Source of the DNA: an uncultured bacterium
GTDB lineage: Bacteria; Actinomycetota; Coriobacteriia; Coriobacteriales; Coriobacteriaceae
Length of the DNA: 64,000 bases
Direction of reading: 5' to 3'
NCBI GenBank assembly: GCA_905214465.1
Contig: CAJMMD010000002.1
Span: 57,080 to 121,079, forward strand
A program made the position numbers and the translations under genes. Positions 53,754 to 63,292 of the stretch are shown piece by piece. Under the pieces are notes generated by a model. The model saw only the letters and a list, made by a program, of their open reading frames with translations, searched no databases and had not been told where the DNA came from. Within the stretch, counting starts at the first letter, position 1. Each line of letters opens with the position of its first letter.

Positions 53754-55031
53754 ATGTCCACTAAGTATGCAATCGTTGGCGGCAAGCTCATCGACGGTAC
53801 CGGTGCCGAGCCGGTCGAGAACTCCCTCGTTCTCGTCGACGACAGCGGCAAGATCGAGTACGCCGGCACTATGCAGGACCTTCCCGAGGGCGTTGAGGTT
53901 ATCGACGCCGCCGGCAAGACCGTCCTTCCCGGTCTGATCGACACCCACCTGCACTTCTCGGGCAACCTGACCGACGATGACACCGATTGGGTTATGCAGC
54001 CGCTCCTCGAGAAGCAGGCCGTCGCCGTCAAGCAGGCCTACGACTGCCTCACCCACGGCCTCACCACCGTCTGCGAGATCGGCCGCTTTGGTATCCAGAT
54101 CCGCGACTGCATCGACAAGGGCGTCTTTAAGGGCCCGCGCGTTCTGGCCACCGGTCTGGGCTTCTGCCGCGTTGCCGGCCACGGTGACTCCCACCACTGC
54201 ACCCAGGAGCTCAACAAGGAATCCCACCCCTGGGGCGACCAGGTCGACGGTCCTTGGGATCTGCGCAAGGCCGTCCGTCGTCGCCTGCGTGAGAACCCCG
54301 ATGCCATCAAGATCTGGGCTACCGGTGGCGGCATCTGGCGCTGGGACTCCGGTCGCGACCAGCACTATTGCTCCGAGGAGATCCAGGCCGTGGTCGAAGA
54401 GGCAAAGATGGTCGGCATCCCCGTGTGGAGCCACTGCTACAACAACCACGCCGCTGCCTACGATTCCGTTCGCTTTGGCTGCGAGCAGCTGATTCACGGC
54501 TTCGATATCGATGAGCGCACCATGGACCTCATGGCCGAGCAGGGCACCTTCTTCACCCCGACGATCGCCTTCCTGCCCACCTGGTACGCCACCTATCCGC
54601 CCGTCTACGTCCCCGAGCTGCACGACAAGTACGAGGGCACCCTGGTCGAGAAGGAGCTGCAGCGCAACTACGACTGCCTGCGCGAGGCCAAGAAGCGCGG
54701 CGTCGTCATGACGATCGGCTCCGACTCCTTCTCCTTCGTCACCCCGTACGGCACCTGCTCCATCGAGGAGATGTACGAGTTCGTCGACAAGATCGGCTTC
54801 ACTCCGGTCGAGACCATCACCTGCGCCACCCTCAACGGTGCCAAGATGTGCCACATCGAGGACGAGACCGGTTCCATCGAGGCCGGCAAGTGCGCCGACC
54901 TGCTGGTCGTCAACGGTGACGTCGCCGCTGACATTCACGTGCTCAACACCGACAACATGGACGTCATCATGAAGGACGGCTGGATCGTCGAGGCTGGCAC
55001 CTTTGGCGAGGCCAACAAATACAGCGCCTAA
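53754..55031 (+). CDS. Metal-dependent amidohydrolase
   Basis: 425 residues, ataaggaggaacc before the ATG. The family order is clear: an N-terminal beta sandwich (YAIVGGKLIDGTG), GLIDTHLHFSG (HxH metal ligands), AIKIWATGGG with a likely carboxylated Lys, VWSHCYNNHAA (His), LIHGFDI (His), MTIGSDSFSF (Asp) and the C-terminal GSIEAGKCADLLVV. It resembles imidazolonepropionase- or prolidase-like amidohydrolases; the substrate is not clear. It is paired with the APC permease upstream. Confidence 0.88.
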   Translation: MSTKYAIVGGKLIDGTGAEPVENSLVLVDDSGKIEYAGTMQDLPEGVEVIDAAGKTVLPGLIDTHLHFSGNLTDDDTDWVMQPLLEKQAVAVKQAYDCLTHGLTTVCEIGRFGIQIRDCIDKGVFKGPRVLATGLGFCRVAGHGDSHHCTQELNKESHPWGDQVDGPWDLRKAVRRRLRENPDAIKIWATGGGIWRWDSGRDQHYCSEEIQAVVEEAKMVGIPVWSHCYNNHAAAYDSVRFGCEQLIHGFDIDERTMDLMAEQGTFFTPTIAFLPTWYATYPPVYVPELHDKYEGTLVEKELQRNYDCLREAKKRGVVMTIGSDSFSFVTPYGTCSIEEMYEFVDKIGFTPVETITCATLNGAKMCHIEDETGSIEAGKCADLLVVNGDVAADIHVLNTDNMDVIMKDGWIVEAGTFGEANKYSA

Positions 55032-55090
55032 GATACCGTTTGTCGATGGCTGGATGTAAAACACAGTTTTTGATTGCATAATGCAATGGA

Positions 55091-55114
55091 GAGGGTCGCT
55101 TGCGGCCCTCTTTA
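55091..55114 (+). terminator. Intrinsic terminator after the amidohydrolase
   Basis: gagggtcgc (55091-55099) pairs with gcggccctc (55102-55110) with one mismatch, then tttatt. Confidence 0.7.
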
Positions 55115-55142
55115 TTGCTATGGGTGCGGTAGATAAAAGGGG

Positions 55143-56534
55143 ATGACGGTGGATTTAAACAGGCTGATTCTGGGCAAGAGCTACAACTCTACCAAGGTCT
55201 TTCGTACGGCCCAGCATGTGGTCCAGGCCATCCTGCTCGGTGTTGTCGTTCCGGCGCTTATCCTGTTGCTTATCTGGGATTTGACCGATAATCCCAACCC
55301 CGTCCCGGGCGTTGTCGTCATTGCCGGCTTGGTCATGCTGTGCTTCTTCTTCTCGTACGTCTTTGTCGTTCCCGACGACCTCACGTCGAGCGCTACCGAC
55401 CGCACACTCGCCATCGCATCGAAAATATTCGCCTATACGTCGCGAGGCCTTACGCCCGAAGCGGCCCTGGGCGCTTCCAAAATCATCCTTTCCGAGACCA
55501 TTGCCTCGGCCATCTGCTTTACCGACGGCAAGCAGGTGCTGGCGAGCTGGGGCGAGGACTCGGCAAAATGCCCCGCGGGCACTCCGGTTGTGCTGCGGAC
55601 TACGCTCAACGTGATCAACAGCGGTGAGCAAAGCGTATTTTCGCGCGATGCCTCGACTGAGACGGGTGGCTACTTTCCGCGCCTGCGCGCCGGTATCGTC
55701 GCACCGCTCACCGTGCGCGGGCATTGCGTGGGCACGCTCGAGCTGTATTATCCCCGTCTGAGCAGCATCGATATGCGCCAGACGGCGCTTGCCTCGGGCT
55801 TTGCCGACCTCATTTCCACGCAGCTTGCGAGCTTTGAGCTCGAGCGCCAGGACGAGCTTACAGCTCGCGTGGAGCTGCGCGCCTTGCAATCGCAGGTCGA
55901 TCCTCATTTTCTGTTTAACACCATCAGCACCATCGTGTCGCTCGTGCGTACCGAGCCGGACAAGGCCAGGTCGCTGCTCATCGACTTTTCCAATTACTAC
56001 CGTCAGACACTGTCCGATTCCGATACCCTCACAACGCTCGAGCACGAGGTGGAACAGGGCACTCGTTACATCAACCTTATGCAGGCCCGGTATGGCGACG
56101 GCCGTCTGCGCGTCTCGGTCGATATCGACTTTGAGGTGCGCGACAGCATGGTGCCGCCGTTTATCTTGCAGCCGCTGCTCGAAAACTGCATCAAGCATGC
56201 GCAGCGCGAAACCGAGCCGCTTTCTATTCGTGTTAGGGCTTTTGAGACCGATGACGGTCTGGAGATCATCGTCGAAGATGACGGCATCGGTATGAGCGAA
56301 GAAGTCTGCGCGCACCTGTTTGAGCAGCATCGCCGAGAGGAGCCCGAGAGCATTACCGCCGACGGCTCCATCAAGCGAGGCTGCGGCCTGGCGCTCTTCA
56401 ACGTGCTTCAGCGCATCCATTTCTTTTACGGGGAAGATTCTGGCATGCGCGTGAAGTCCCAGGAGGGCGTGGGAACGCAGGTCATCGTCGAGCTGAACGG
56501 CGAGCCGCATGAGCCGGCGCCGATGAAGGTGTAG
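55143..56534 (+). CDS. LytS-type sensor histidine kinase, system 1
   Basis: 463 residues from ATG 55143. Two membrane helices (VVQAILLGVVVPALILLLIWDL and GVVVIAGLVMLCFFFSYVFVV) precede a GAF-like sensor region (about 90-230). Then comes the His_kinase domain with VDPHFLFNTISTIVSL (phospho-accepting His), and an ATPase domain with LLENCIKHAQ and VEDDGIGMSEE. It shares its design with the kinase at 61062. The response regulator gene follows after 39 nt. Confidence 0.9.
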   Translation: MTVDLNRLILGKSYNSTKVFRTAQHVVQAILLGVVVPALILLLIWDLTDNPNPVPGVVVIAGLVMLCFFFSYVFVVPDDLTSSATDRTLAIASKIFAYTSRGLTPEAALGASKIILSETIASAICFTDGKQVLASWGEDSAKCPAGTPVVLRTTLNVINSGEQSVFSRDASTETGGYFPRLRAGIVAPLTVRGHCVGTLELYYPRLSSIDMRQTALASGFADLISTQLASFELERQDELTARVELRALQSQVDPHFLFNTISTIVSLVRTEPDKARSLLIDFSNYYRQTLSDSDTLTTLEHEVEQGTRYINLMQARYGDGRLRVSVDIDFEVRDSMVPPFILQPLLENCIKHAQRETEPLSIRVRAFETDDGLEIIVEDDGIGMSEEVCAHLFEQHRREEPESITADGSIKRGCGLALFNVLQRIHFFYGEDSGMRVKSQEGVGTQVIVELNGEPHEPAPMKV

Positions 56535-56573
56535 CGCGCGGTTGGATTGAGAGAAAAAAGAGGGGAAGCGCAT

Positions 56574-57308
56574 ATGTCCGAGGGATGGAACATCTTGGTG
56601 GTTGATGACGAGCCTCCTATTAGGGCTGAGCTACGTTATCTGCTGGAAAAGGATGCACGTGTGGGACAGATTGCCGAGGCGGGCAATGTCACCGAGGCCG
56701 TGGAGTCGATTCTGTCGAACAAGCCCGACGTGCTGTTTTTGGATATCACGATGCCCGGCCGCTCGGGAATCGAGCTTGCCGAGACGCTGCAGAACCTAAA
56801 AACGCCGCCGGTCGTGGTGTTTGTGACGGCATTTGCCGAGTATGCGGCCGATGCCTATAACCTCGATGTCATTGATTACGTCGTCAAGCCGGTCGAGGAT
56901 GCCCGCCTGTCAAAGGCGCTCGATAAGATCGAGGCCGCCCTGGGCGTTCGTCGTGTCGTCCATGCTCCGCGCCAGCCCTTGCGCCTGACGGTGGATCGCG
57001 GGGGCAAAAAGGTGTTTATCCCCGTGGCGGATGTCTGCTACTTTGAGGCGCGTGCCGATTTTTGCAACGCCGTCTGCGCCGAGGGAACATATCTGATCAA
57101 TGAGTCGATCTCTTCGCTCGAACGTCGCTTGGGCTCCGAGGGCTTTATTCGCGTTCATCGCAGCTATCTGGTCAATTTGGAAGACGTGCACAATGTTGAG
57201 ATTGGCTCCACGGGCTTGATGGAGCTCAGGCTCGACCGCGTGAGCTCGACGGTGCCGGTGTCCCGTCGTCGTGCCGCCGAGGTCAAGTCGCACCTGGGGC
57301 TTGCGTAA
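56574..57308 (+). CDS. LytTR-family response regulator, system 1
   Basis: 244 residues from ATG 56574 (aggggaag ahead). The receiver domain has VVDDEPPIRAEL, the phospho-acceptor Asp in VLFLDITMPGRSG, and VTAFAEYAADAY. The C-terminal LytTR DNA-binding domain includes KKVFIPVADVCYFEA and GFIRVHRSYLVNLEDV. It works with the kinase upstream. The target could be the neighbouring transport or amidohydrolase genes; this is not shown. Confidence 0.93.
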   Translation: MSEGWNILVVDDEPPIRAELRYLLEKDARVGQIAEAGNVTEAVESILSNKPDVLFLDITMPGRSGIELAETLQNLKTPPVVVFVTAFAEYAADAYNLDVIDYVVKPVEDARLSKALDKIEAALGVRRVVHAPRQPLRLTVDRGGKKVFIPVADVCYFEARADFCNAVCAEGTYLINESISSLERRLGSEGFIRVHRSYLVNLEDVHNVEIGSTGLMELRLDRVSSTVPVSRRRAAEVKSHLGLA

Positions 57309-57400
57309 GAGGCTTGCGTGCCGTCGTTTACCACCGCGGGTTTGGCATGGGCGCGCAGTGGGCATAATGGGTGGCATCGAATGAAATCGAAAGGATCATT

Positions 57401-58345
57401 ATGCCCGCGCTTATCACCCATCATCTGTTTGGCGAGGAAAGCATCGACCGTCTTCCGCAGGGCGTCATCACGTCCGATGAAGAGCGCATTGCCTTTATCT
57501 TGGGCAACCAAGGCCCCGACCCGTTTTTCTTTCACATTCTGACACCGCGTGTTTCCGACTGCACGCTGCTGGCGCAGGTCATGCATCGCTCGCGCATGTC
57601 TCGCCAGTTCGCGTGCCTGCGCGACGGCGTGTCGCATCTGCTGCCGCGCGACGCCAACTTGGGCCGTGCCTTTGCGTTGGGCCTGCTGTCTCATTACGTG
57701 CTCGACCGCAACGCCCACCCCTTTGTCTATGAGCAACAGTTTGGCATCGTGGAGTCCGATTCAGAGCTTGAGGATTCGAGCAGTCAGGTCCATGCCGTGA
57801 TCGAGAGCGACCTGGATGTACTGATGCTGCAGCTTAAACGCGATGGCGCTACGGTTGACGATTACCCGCCGGCGGGCGAGATCGTCACCACCGATCGCAT
57901 CAATCGCGTGGCCGGCGTGCTGATGAGCTATGTTGCCGGACGCGTGTACGGCATCGATATCCCGGTGGGGGAGTACGGTGCTGCCGTAGCCAATATGCAG
58001 CGACTTTACCGCGCGATTGAGCCGGCCGGCTCCGTAAAGACGCGCGCGATCTCGCTGGTTGAGGGCTTGGTGCACGACTACTCGCTGCTCGACGGCCTTG
58101 CCCATCGCGTGACGACGGAGCTGCCCGAGCGCACTGGCAACCTGGGCCACTTGGCATGGAAGAACCCCTTTACCGATGAAGTCTCGACCGAGAGCTTCCC
58201 CGAGGTCTTTGACCGCGCGCTGCTCGATTACGAGTGCACGGTTGCCCGCTTTATCGAGACCGGCGATATGGAAGCCGTGACCAACCATGTCAATTACAGC
58301 GGTCGCGTGCTCGGCGCCGACGAGGAGTTCGACCGCGAGGAGTAG
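57401..58345 (+). CDS. Zinc-dependent phospholipase C-like protein
   Basis: 314 residues from ATG 57401 (gaaaggatc ahead), starting MPALITHHLFGEES. His and Asp residues spread through the N-terminal half (ITHHLF, FFFHIL, LLSHYVLDRNAHPFVYEQ) match the metal-binding pattern of the Zn-dependent phospholipase C family. There is no signal peptide, so it probably acts in the cytoplasm; homologues of this intracellular type are of unknown substrate. It stands alone between the first response regulator and the MFS gene. Confidence 0.78.
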   Translation: MPALITHHLFGEESIDRLPQGVITSDEERIAFILGNQGPDPFFFHILTPRVSDCTLLAQVMHRSRMSRQFACLRDGVSHLLPRDANLGRAFALGLLSHYVLDRNAHPFVYEQQFGIVESDSELEDSSSQVHAVIESDLDVLMLQLKRDGATVDDYPPAGEIVTTDRINRVAGVLMSYVAGRVYGIDIPVGEYGAAVANMQRLYRAIEPAGSVKTRAISLVEGLVHDYSLLDGLAHRVTTELPERTGNLGHLAWKNPFTDEVSTESFPEVFDRALLDYECTVARFIETGDMEAVTNHVNYSGRVLGADEEFDREE

Positions 58346-58446
58346 GGCCCATGCGTGCCCCTTTGCCGAATCCTTACCGGCGCTTCTGGACAATTGGGGT
58401 ACGATGAACTAACTGCATATCGGGCGAATACGAAGGGTCCCTGTCC

Positions 58447-59706
58447 ATGAAATACACCAAGCTCGAGCGTAACTGGGTCATGTACGATGTGGGAAACTCG
58501 GCCCTCGTACTGCTCAATACCTCGGTGGTGCCCATCTACTTTAACGCCATCAATACCGGTGCTTCCTCGGCAGACCTGGTGGTCGCTTGGGGCAACGCTC
58601 AGACGATTGCCTCGCTGGTCATTGCCATGCTCATGCCCATTCTGGGCGCGCTTGCCGATTACGCCGGCAACAAGATCAAGTTCTTCTTGGGCTTCTTCCT
58701 CACGGGCCTGGTTCTTTGCCTGGCGCAGGCTATCCCAATGTCCGCCATGGCATTTTTGACTGTGTACGTGCTGTGCACCATCGGCCTCAACTCTTCTATG
58801 ACGTTCTACGACGCCATGCTGCCCGACATTACCACCGACGAGCGCATGGACGTCGTGTCCAGCTCGGGCTATGCCTGGGGCTACATCGGTTCCACCGTGC
58901 CGTTCATCATCTGCCTGGCGCTTATCATGGGTGGTCCCGCTCTTGGTGTCCCCACCATGCTGGCAACGCGTCTGTCGTTTGTCATCACTGGTGCCTGGTG
59001 GCTCATCTTTACCCTGCCGCTCATTCGCACCTATAAGCAGAAGTACGGTCGCGAGCGTGGTCCCGAGGACACCATCGGCCACATCGTGGGCGGCGTGTTC
59101 TCCGAGGTCGGACACACCATGCGCGAGATTGCCCACAACAAGACCGTGCTGGTCTACATGATCGCGTTCTTCTTCTACATCGACGGTGTGCACACGGTCA
59201 TTTCCATGGCAACCAGCTATGGATCGGCTTTGGGCATCGACTCGACCCAACTGGTGCTGGCTCTGCTCGTTACGCAGTTTGTGGCCTTTCCGTCCGCCAT
59301 CATCTACGGCAAGCTTGCCGGTCGCGTGGGCACACTCAATATGATCTTGGTGGCCGTCGCCGCCTATATGGGCATCGTGCTCTTTGCCGCGTTCTTCCTC
59401 AAGACCGCCTTTGAATTCTGGGTGCTTGCCATTATGGTCGGCCTGTTCCAGGGCGGTGTGCAGGCGCTCAGCCGTAGCTACTTCGGCCGCATTATTCCCA
59501 AGGAAAAGTCCAACGAGTACTACGGCTTCTTTGATATCTTTGGCCGCTATGCAAGTGTCATGGGCACCTTCTTGGTGTCGGTCGTCACCTCGCTGACCGG
59601 CAACCCCTCGCTGGGCGTCCTGTCTATCGGCGTGCTGCTGGTGGTGGGCTTTGTGCTGCTGGTCCGTCTGTCCCGCATGTCTCAGACGGCAGAGCAGGCC
59701 GCATAG
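58447..59706 (+). CDS. MFS transporter (UMF1/Atg22-like)
   Basis: 419 residues with about 12 membrane helices. The start MKYTKLERNWVMYDVGNSA is typical of the UMF1 family of the major facilitator superfamily (MYDxGNSAF-type). The loop after helix 2 reads LADYAGNKIKFF. A cytoplasmic loop (TYKQKYGRERGPEDTIGHI) separates the two halves. Substrate unknown. A terminator follows at 59821. Confidence 0.87.
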   Translation: MKYTKLERNWVMYDVGNSALVLLNTSVVPIYFNAINTGASSADLVVAWGNAQTIASLVIAMLMPILGALADYAGNKIKFFLGFFLTGLVLCLAQAIPMSAMAFLTVYVLCTIGLNSSMTFYDAMLPDITTDERMDVVSSSGYAWGYIGSTVPFIICLALIMGGPALGVPTMLATRLSFVITGAWWLIFTLPLIRTYKQKYGRERGPEDTIGHIVGGVFSEVGHTMREIAHNKTVLVYMIAFFFYIDGVHTVISMATSYGSALGIDSTQLVLALLVTQFVAFPSAIIYGKLAGRVGTLNMILVAVAAYMGIVLFAAFFLKTAFEFWVLAIMVGLFQGGVQALSRSYFGRIIPKEKSNEYYGFFDIFGRYASVMGTFLVSVVTSLTGNPSLGVLSIGVLLVVGFVLLVRLSRMSQTAEQAA

Positions 59707-59820
59707 GAACTTGCCGGTAATTGCGTCCGCCGCGATACTCTTTTGGGGTTATCCGCAATAAACATTCTGACTTTCGAACAATGATTAGCCCAAGTGGGTA
59801 TGATGGAGTCAGCTAGGTCG

Positions 59821-59856
59821 CGGGGCGTCGCCTGTGTTTGGCGGCGTCCCGTTTTT
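59821..59856 (+). terminator. Intrinsic terminator after the MFS gene
   Basis: CGGGGCGTCGCC (59821-59832) pairs with GGCGGCGTCCCG (59840-59851), then five T. It lies just before the glycosyltransferase ribosome site. Confidence 0.8.
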
Positions 59857-59877
59857 GTGTTGCAGGGAGGGTAAGGC

Positions 59878-61065
59878 ATGAACGCCACGGTCGTGATTCC
59901 AACGTATTGGGCGGGCGATGACGCTCGCGCAAACGCCCCTGGCACCTATGACCATTCGACACGACTCAACGCCGACAATCCCGAACTCGACCGCTGCCTG
60001 GCCTCGCTTGAGCAGGTGCGCGACATCCCGCGCATCATCCTTTTGGTGGTCTGTCCCGTTTCTGCCACAGCCGATGTGTCGCTGCGCGTGCACGAGATTG
60101 TCGACGCGCATCCCACGCTCAAGGTCACCGTTGTCACCAACACCCAGGCCTCGCGCATCGCAGACCGGGTTGCTCAGATCGCGCCCAAGGGTTCGGGCGA
60201 GTGCGTGAGCCTGCGAGGCTACGGTGCCATCCGCAACATGGGGCTGGCCTGTGCCGCTGTGCTGGGGCATGACGCGGTTATCTTTTTGGATGACGATGAG
60301 ACTGTCATCGACGCCGATTTTATGAAGCGCGCGACCTATGCGTTGGGGCAGCAGACGCGTCAGGGCTTGCCTATCTTGGTCAAGAGCGGCTATTTCTACG
60401 ATCGCGACGGCTCGCCGCTGGCTCCCACGGACAAGGCAGGCATCTGCCATCGTTGGTGGACCAAGCGCATCGAGTTCAACCGTTGGATGAAAAAGGCGCT
60501 CTCGGGCACCCGCATCTCGCGCTCCAACTACGTGTGCGGCGGCCTGATGGCCCTGCACGCCCGCGCCTTTACGCGTGTGGCCTTTGACCCGTTTATCACC
60601 CGCGGCGAGGACTTGGATTACCTCTTTAACATGCGCATGTTTGGCTACGACGTGTGGTTCGATAACGAGTGGACCGTGCGCCATCTGCCTCCGGAGTCCG
60701 AAAAGCGCTCACCGCGCTTTATGCAGGATGTATACCGTTGGTACTACGAACGGGCCAAGTTGACATTCGCCGCGCATCAAAAGGAGCTCATTCCCGTTAC
60801 GGCGGCATCGCTCATGCCCTACCCGGGCCCGTGGATTTCGCGCGAGCTCGACGACCGCGTGCGCAAGACCGCTATGGTCCGCAGCGTGTTTACCCGCGAG
60901 CATGAGGGCTACCTGCGCATCTGGCGCCATGGTATCGACGAGGCAAAGGCCTATGCGCGCCAAAACGCTGCAAGCTACCTGCGTTTCCAGAGCTTTTGGC
61001 CCAAGATCATGGACGGGCTTTGGCGTGACGCACAACTGATCAGTATCCTGGAGGGGGCCGAATGA
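59878..61065 (+). CDS. Family 2-like glycosyltransferase
   Basis: 395 residues (gggaggg ahead of ATG). The N-terminal fold is GT-A-like: MNATVVIPTYW, then VIFLDDDETVIDADFM as the DxD metal motif, and RGEDLDYLFNMRMFGYDVWFDNEWTVRHLPP as acceptor-side region. There are no membrane helices. The C-terminal 100 residues are helical. It probably adds a sugar to a cell-surface or small acceptor; the substrate is unknown. The stop overlaps the second kinase start (ATGA), a curious coupling to signalling. Confidence 0.8.
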   Translation: MNATVVIPTYWAGDDARANAPGTYDHSTRLNADNPELDRCLASLEQVRDIPRIILLVVCPVSATADVSLRVHEIVDAHPTLKVTVVTNTQASRIADRVAQIAPKGSGECVSLRGYGAIRNMGLACAAVLGHDAVIFLDDDETVIDADFMKRATYALGQQTRQGLPILVKSGYFYDRDGSPLAPTDKAGICHRWWTKRIEFNRWMKKALSGTRISRSNYVCGGLMALHARAFTRVAFDPFITRGEDLDYLFNMRMFGYDVWFDNEWTVRHLPPESEKRSPRFMQDVYRWYYERAKLTFAAHQKELIPVTAASLMPYPGPWISRELDDRVRKTAMVRSVFTREHEGYLRIWRHGIDEAKAYARQNAASYLRFQSFWPKIMDGLWRDAQLISILEGAE

Positions 61066-62405
61066 TCGACCGCCGCGCCCAGCGCGATAGTTCATTATCA
61101 ATCTTTCGCATCATTGCCGTTGCCTGCGCCATTTGCGTGCTGGTGTACTTTATTTTTGCCCTGGTGACCGGTATCGAGCCGATCGCCACGGTGATTGCCT
61201 GCGCGCTGCTGTGCATCTTTCTGTGCATCTTTATCTTTTTGACGCTCAATCCCGATTCGGTGCGCTCCCAGTACACCGAGGAGACGCTCTCGGTGGCCTC
61301 GGCCATGCTCGAGGACATTAAGGGCGGTCTGACGCAGGAGTCGGCGCGTTTGGTGTGCCAGCGCATTTTGCCCGAGACGCGCGCCATGACGGTGGCCATC
61401 ACCGACGAGGACAACGTGCTTGCCTGCGCGGGCGAGTTTGAGGAAAAACTGCTGCCCGATACTCCCATCCACACGCTTGCCACACGCTACGTTATCGAAC
61501 ATGGCATCGTGCAATCGTTCAACCGTATGGTGGATGTCGTGGGCTCGGACGGCTCGCACAACCAAGTCCCCGCCGGCATTATCGCCCCCATCAAGGTGGG
61601 CGATCGTACCGTCGGCACGCTCAAGTTCTACTACAAGACCCCGCGCGCCGTCGACCGTACCCAGTACGCGCTTGCCTCGGGCTTTGCCGAGATCTTGTCC
61701 ACGCAGCTCGCCATCCACGAGCTCGAGGTGCAAAAGGAACTCACAGCGCGCGCCGAGGTGCGTGCGCTGCAGGCGCAGATTAACCCGCACTTCCTGTTCA
61801 ACACGCTGAACACCATTGCATCGTTTACGCGCACCGACCCGCTGCGGGCCCGCGAACTGCTTCGTGAGTTCTCATCGTTCTATCGCGCCACGCTCGACAA
61901 CTCGGGATCGCTTATTCCGGTCTCGCGCGAGGTCGCACAGACCAAGCGCTACCTTACCTTTGAGAAGGCCCGCTTTGGCGAGGACCGCGTGCTTGCGACG
62001 TTCGATGTGTCCGAGGACGTGGAAGATACGCTGGTGCCGGCGTTCGTGATCCAGCCGATTGTCGAGAACGCCGTGCGTCATGGTATGGGCGATGACGACG
62101 CCCTGAGGATCGACGTGACCGTTCACCAAGACGGCGAGGATGCAATCTTGATTGCCGTGGCCGATAATGGCGTGGGCATGGATGAGGGTACCGCCGCCAG
62201 ACTGTTTGACGAGCGCTCTGCCCGTCCCGACGCCAGCTCTCCTCAGGGTGGCGGCGCCGGTGTGGCCATGCACAATATTTCGGAGCGCATCCATCGCTTT
62301 TTTGGGCCGCACTCCTATACGCGTGTCGAATCGGCGCCGGGCAAGGGCACCAAAGTGCTCCTTCATCTTGATTTGTCAGAGAGCATCTTTGACATTCAAG
62401 AGTAA
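61062..62405 (+). CDS. LytS-type sensor histidine kinase, system 2
   Basis: 447 residues. Two membrane helices (IFRIIAVACAICVLVYFIFALVTGI and VIACALLCIFLCIFIFLTL), a GAF-like region, then INPHFLFNTLNTIASF with the phospho-accepting His, and VENAVRHGM and VADNGVGMDEG of the ATPase domain. It is a paralogue of the kinase at 55143. Translation is coupled to the glycosyltransferase, and the regulator lies 72 nt downstream. Confidence 0.9.
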   Translation: MIDRRAQRDSSLSIFRIIAVACAICVLVYFIFALVTGIEPIATVIACALLCIFLCIFIFLTLNPDSVRSQYTEETLSVASAMLEDIKGGLTQESARLVCQRILPETRAMTVAITDEDNVLACAGEFEEKLLPDTPIHTLATRYVIEHGIVQSFNRMVDVVGSDGSHNQVPAGIIAPIKVGDRTVGTLKFYYKTPRAVDRTQYALASGFAEILSTQLAIHELEVQKELTARAEVRALQAQINPHFLFNTLNTIASFTRTDPLRARELLREFSSFYRATLDNSGSLIPVSREVAQTKRYLTFEKARFGEDRVLATFDVSEDVEDTLVPAFVIQPIVENAVRHGMGDDDALRIDVTVHQDGEDAILIAVADNGVGMDEGTAARLFDERSARPDASSPQGGGAGVAMHNISERIHRFFGPHSYTRVESAPGKGTKVLLHLDLSESIFDIQE

Positions 62406-62477
62406 AATAAAAAGCTACGGGCTCAACGTCATGCGACGGACGCCCGGCGTAGTTAGTTGACGAAAGGTTTTATCCCT

Positions 62478-63194
62478 ATGCTGCGTGCGATGATTGTGGA
62501 TGATGAGGCGCCGGCTCGCTCGGAGCTTCGCTTCCTGCTCGAGCAAACGGGCAAGATCGGCACGATCACGGAGGCGTCGAGCGTCCGCTCCGCCATCGAG
62601 ATGCTTATGGAAAGTCGCGTGGATGTCGTGTTTCTCGATATCTCGATGCCCGGTGCCTCGGGCCTGCAACTTGCCGAGGCGCTGCATAAGCTCAAAAATC
62701 CGCCGGCGATCGTGTTTGTGACTGCGTATAGCGACCATGCGGTCGAGGCATTCGACGTCGATGCCGTCGATTATCTGATGAAGCCTGTCGAGGAAGCTCG
62801 CTTGGATCGCGCGATCGAGAAGGTCATGCAACGCGCCAAGCCGGTTACGGACAGCAAAGTGACCATCGAGCGTATCCCGGTGGAAAAGGGCGGCCGCAAG
62901 GTGCTCATTCCCGTGGATGACATCCGCTTTATCATGGCAAAGGACGATTACTCCTGCATCTATACCGTCGATGATCGCTTTTTGTCGACGACCTCGCTGG
63001 CGCAGTTTGAGGCCAAGCTCTGCGACTTTGGCTTCTTCCGTGTTCACCGCCGCTATATCGTCAACCTAGCGTGCGTCACGGACGTTGAGACGGTGCCCTC
63101 GGGCGCCATCCAGCTGGGCATTACGGGCGTCGACGAACGCGTGCCGGTTTCGCGCCGCCGCGTCGTGCCGCTCAAGAAGGCTCTGAGTCTCTAG
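62478..63194 (+). CDS. LytTR-family response regulator, system 2
   Basis: 238 residues from ATG 62478 (gaaagg ahead). The receiver has MIVDDEAPARSEL, the acceptor Asp in VVFLDISMPGASG, and VTAYSDHAVEAF. The LytTR domain has RKVLIPVDDIRFIMA and GFFRVHRRYIVNLACV. Paralogue of the regulator at 56574. A terminator follows. Confidence 0.93.
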   Translation: MLRAMIVDDEAPARSELRFLLEQTGKIGTITEASSVRSAIEMLMESRVDVVFLDISMPGASGLQLAEALHKLKNPPAIVFVTAYSDHAVEAFDVDAVDYLMKPVEEARLDRAIEKVMQRAKPVTDSKVTIERIPVEKGGRKVLIPVDDIRFIMAKDDYSCIYTVDDRFLSTTSLAQFEAKLCDFGFFRVHRRYIVNLACVTDVETVPSGAIQLGITGVDERVPVSRRRVVPLKKALSL

Positions 63195-63200
63195 CACACT

Positions 63201-63251
63201 GGCCCCGCAGCCCTGTAGACCCATCGTCTGCGGGGCCGTGGGGCCTTTTTT
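63201..63251 (+). terminator. Intrinsic terminator of the second two-component operon
   Basis: GGCCCCGCAG (63201-63210) pairs with CTGCGGGGCC (63228-63237). A second GGGGCC right before six T (63246-63251) can pair with the same left arm. Confidence 0.8.
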
Positions 63252-63292
63252 GTATGTATCTGCCGAATCGTTTTTTTTGCGGAAGGGATCCC

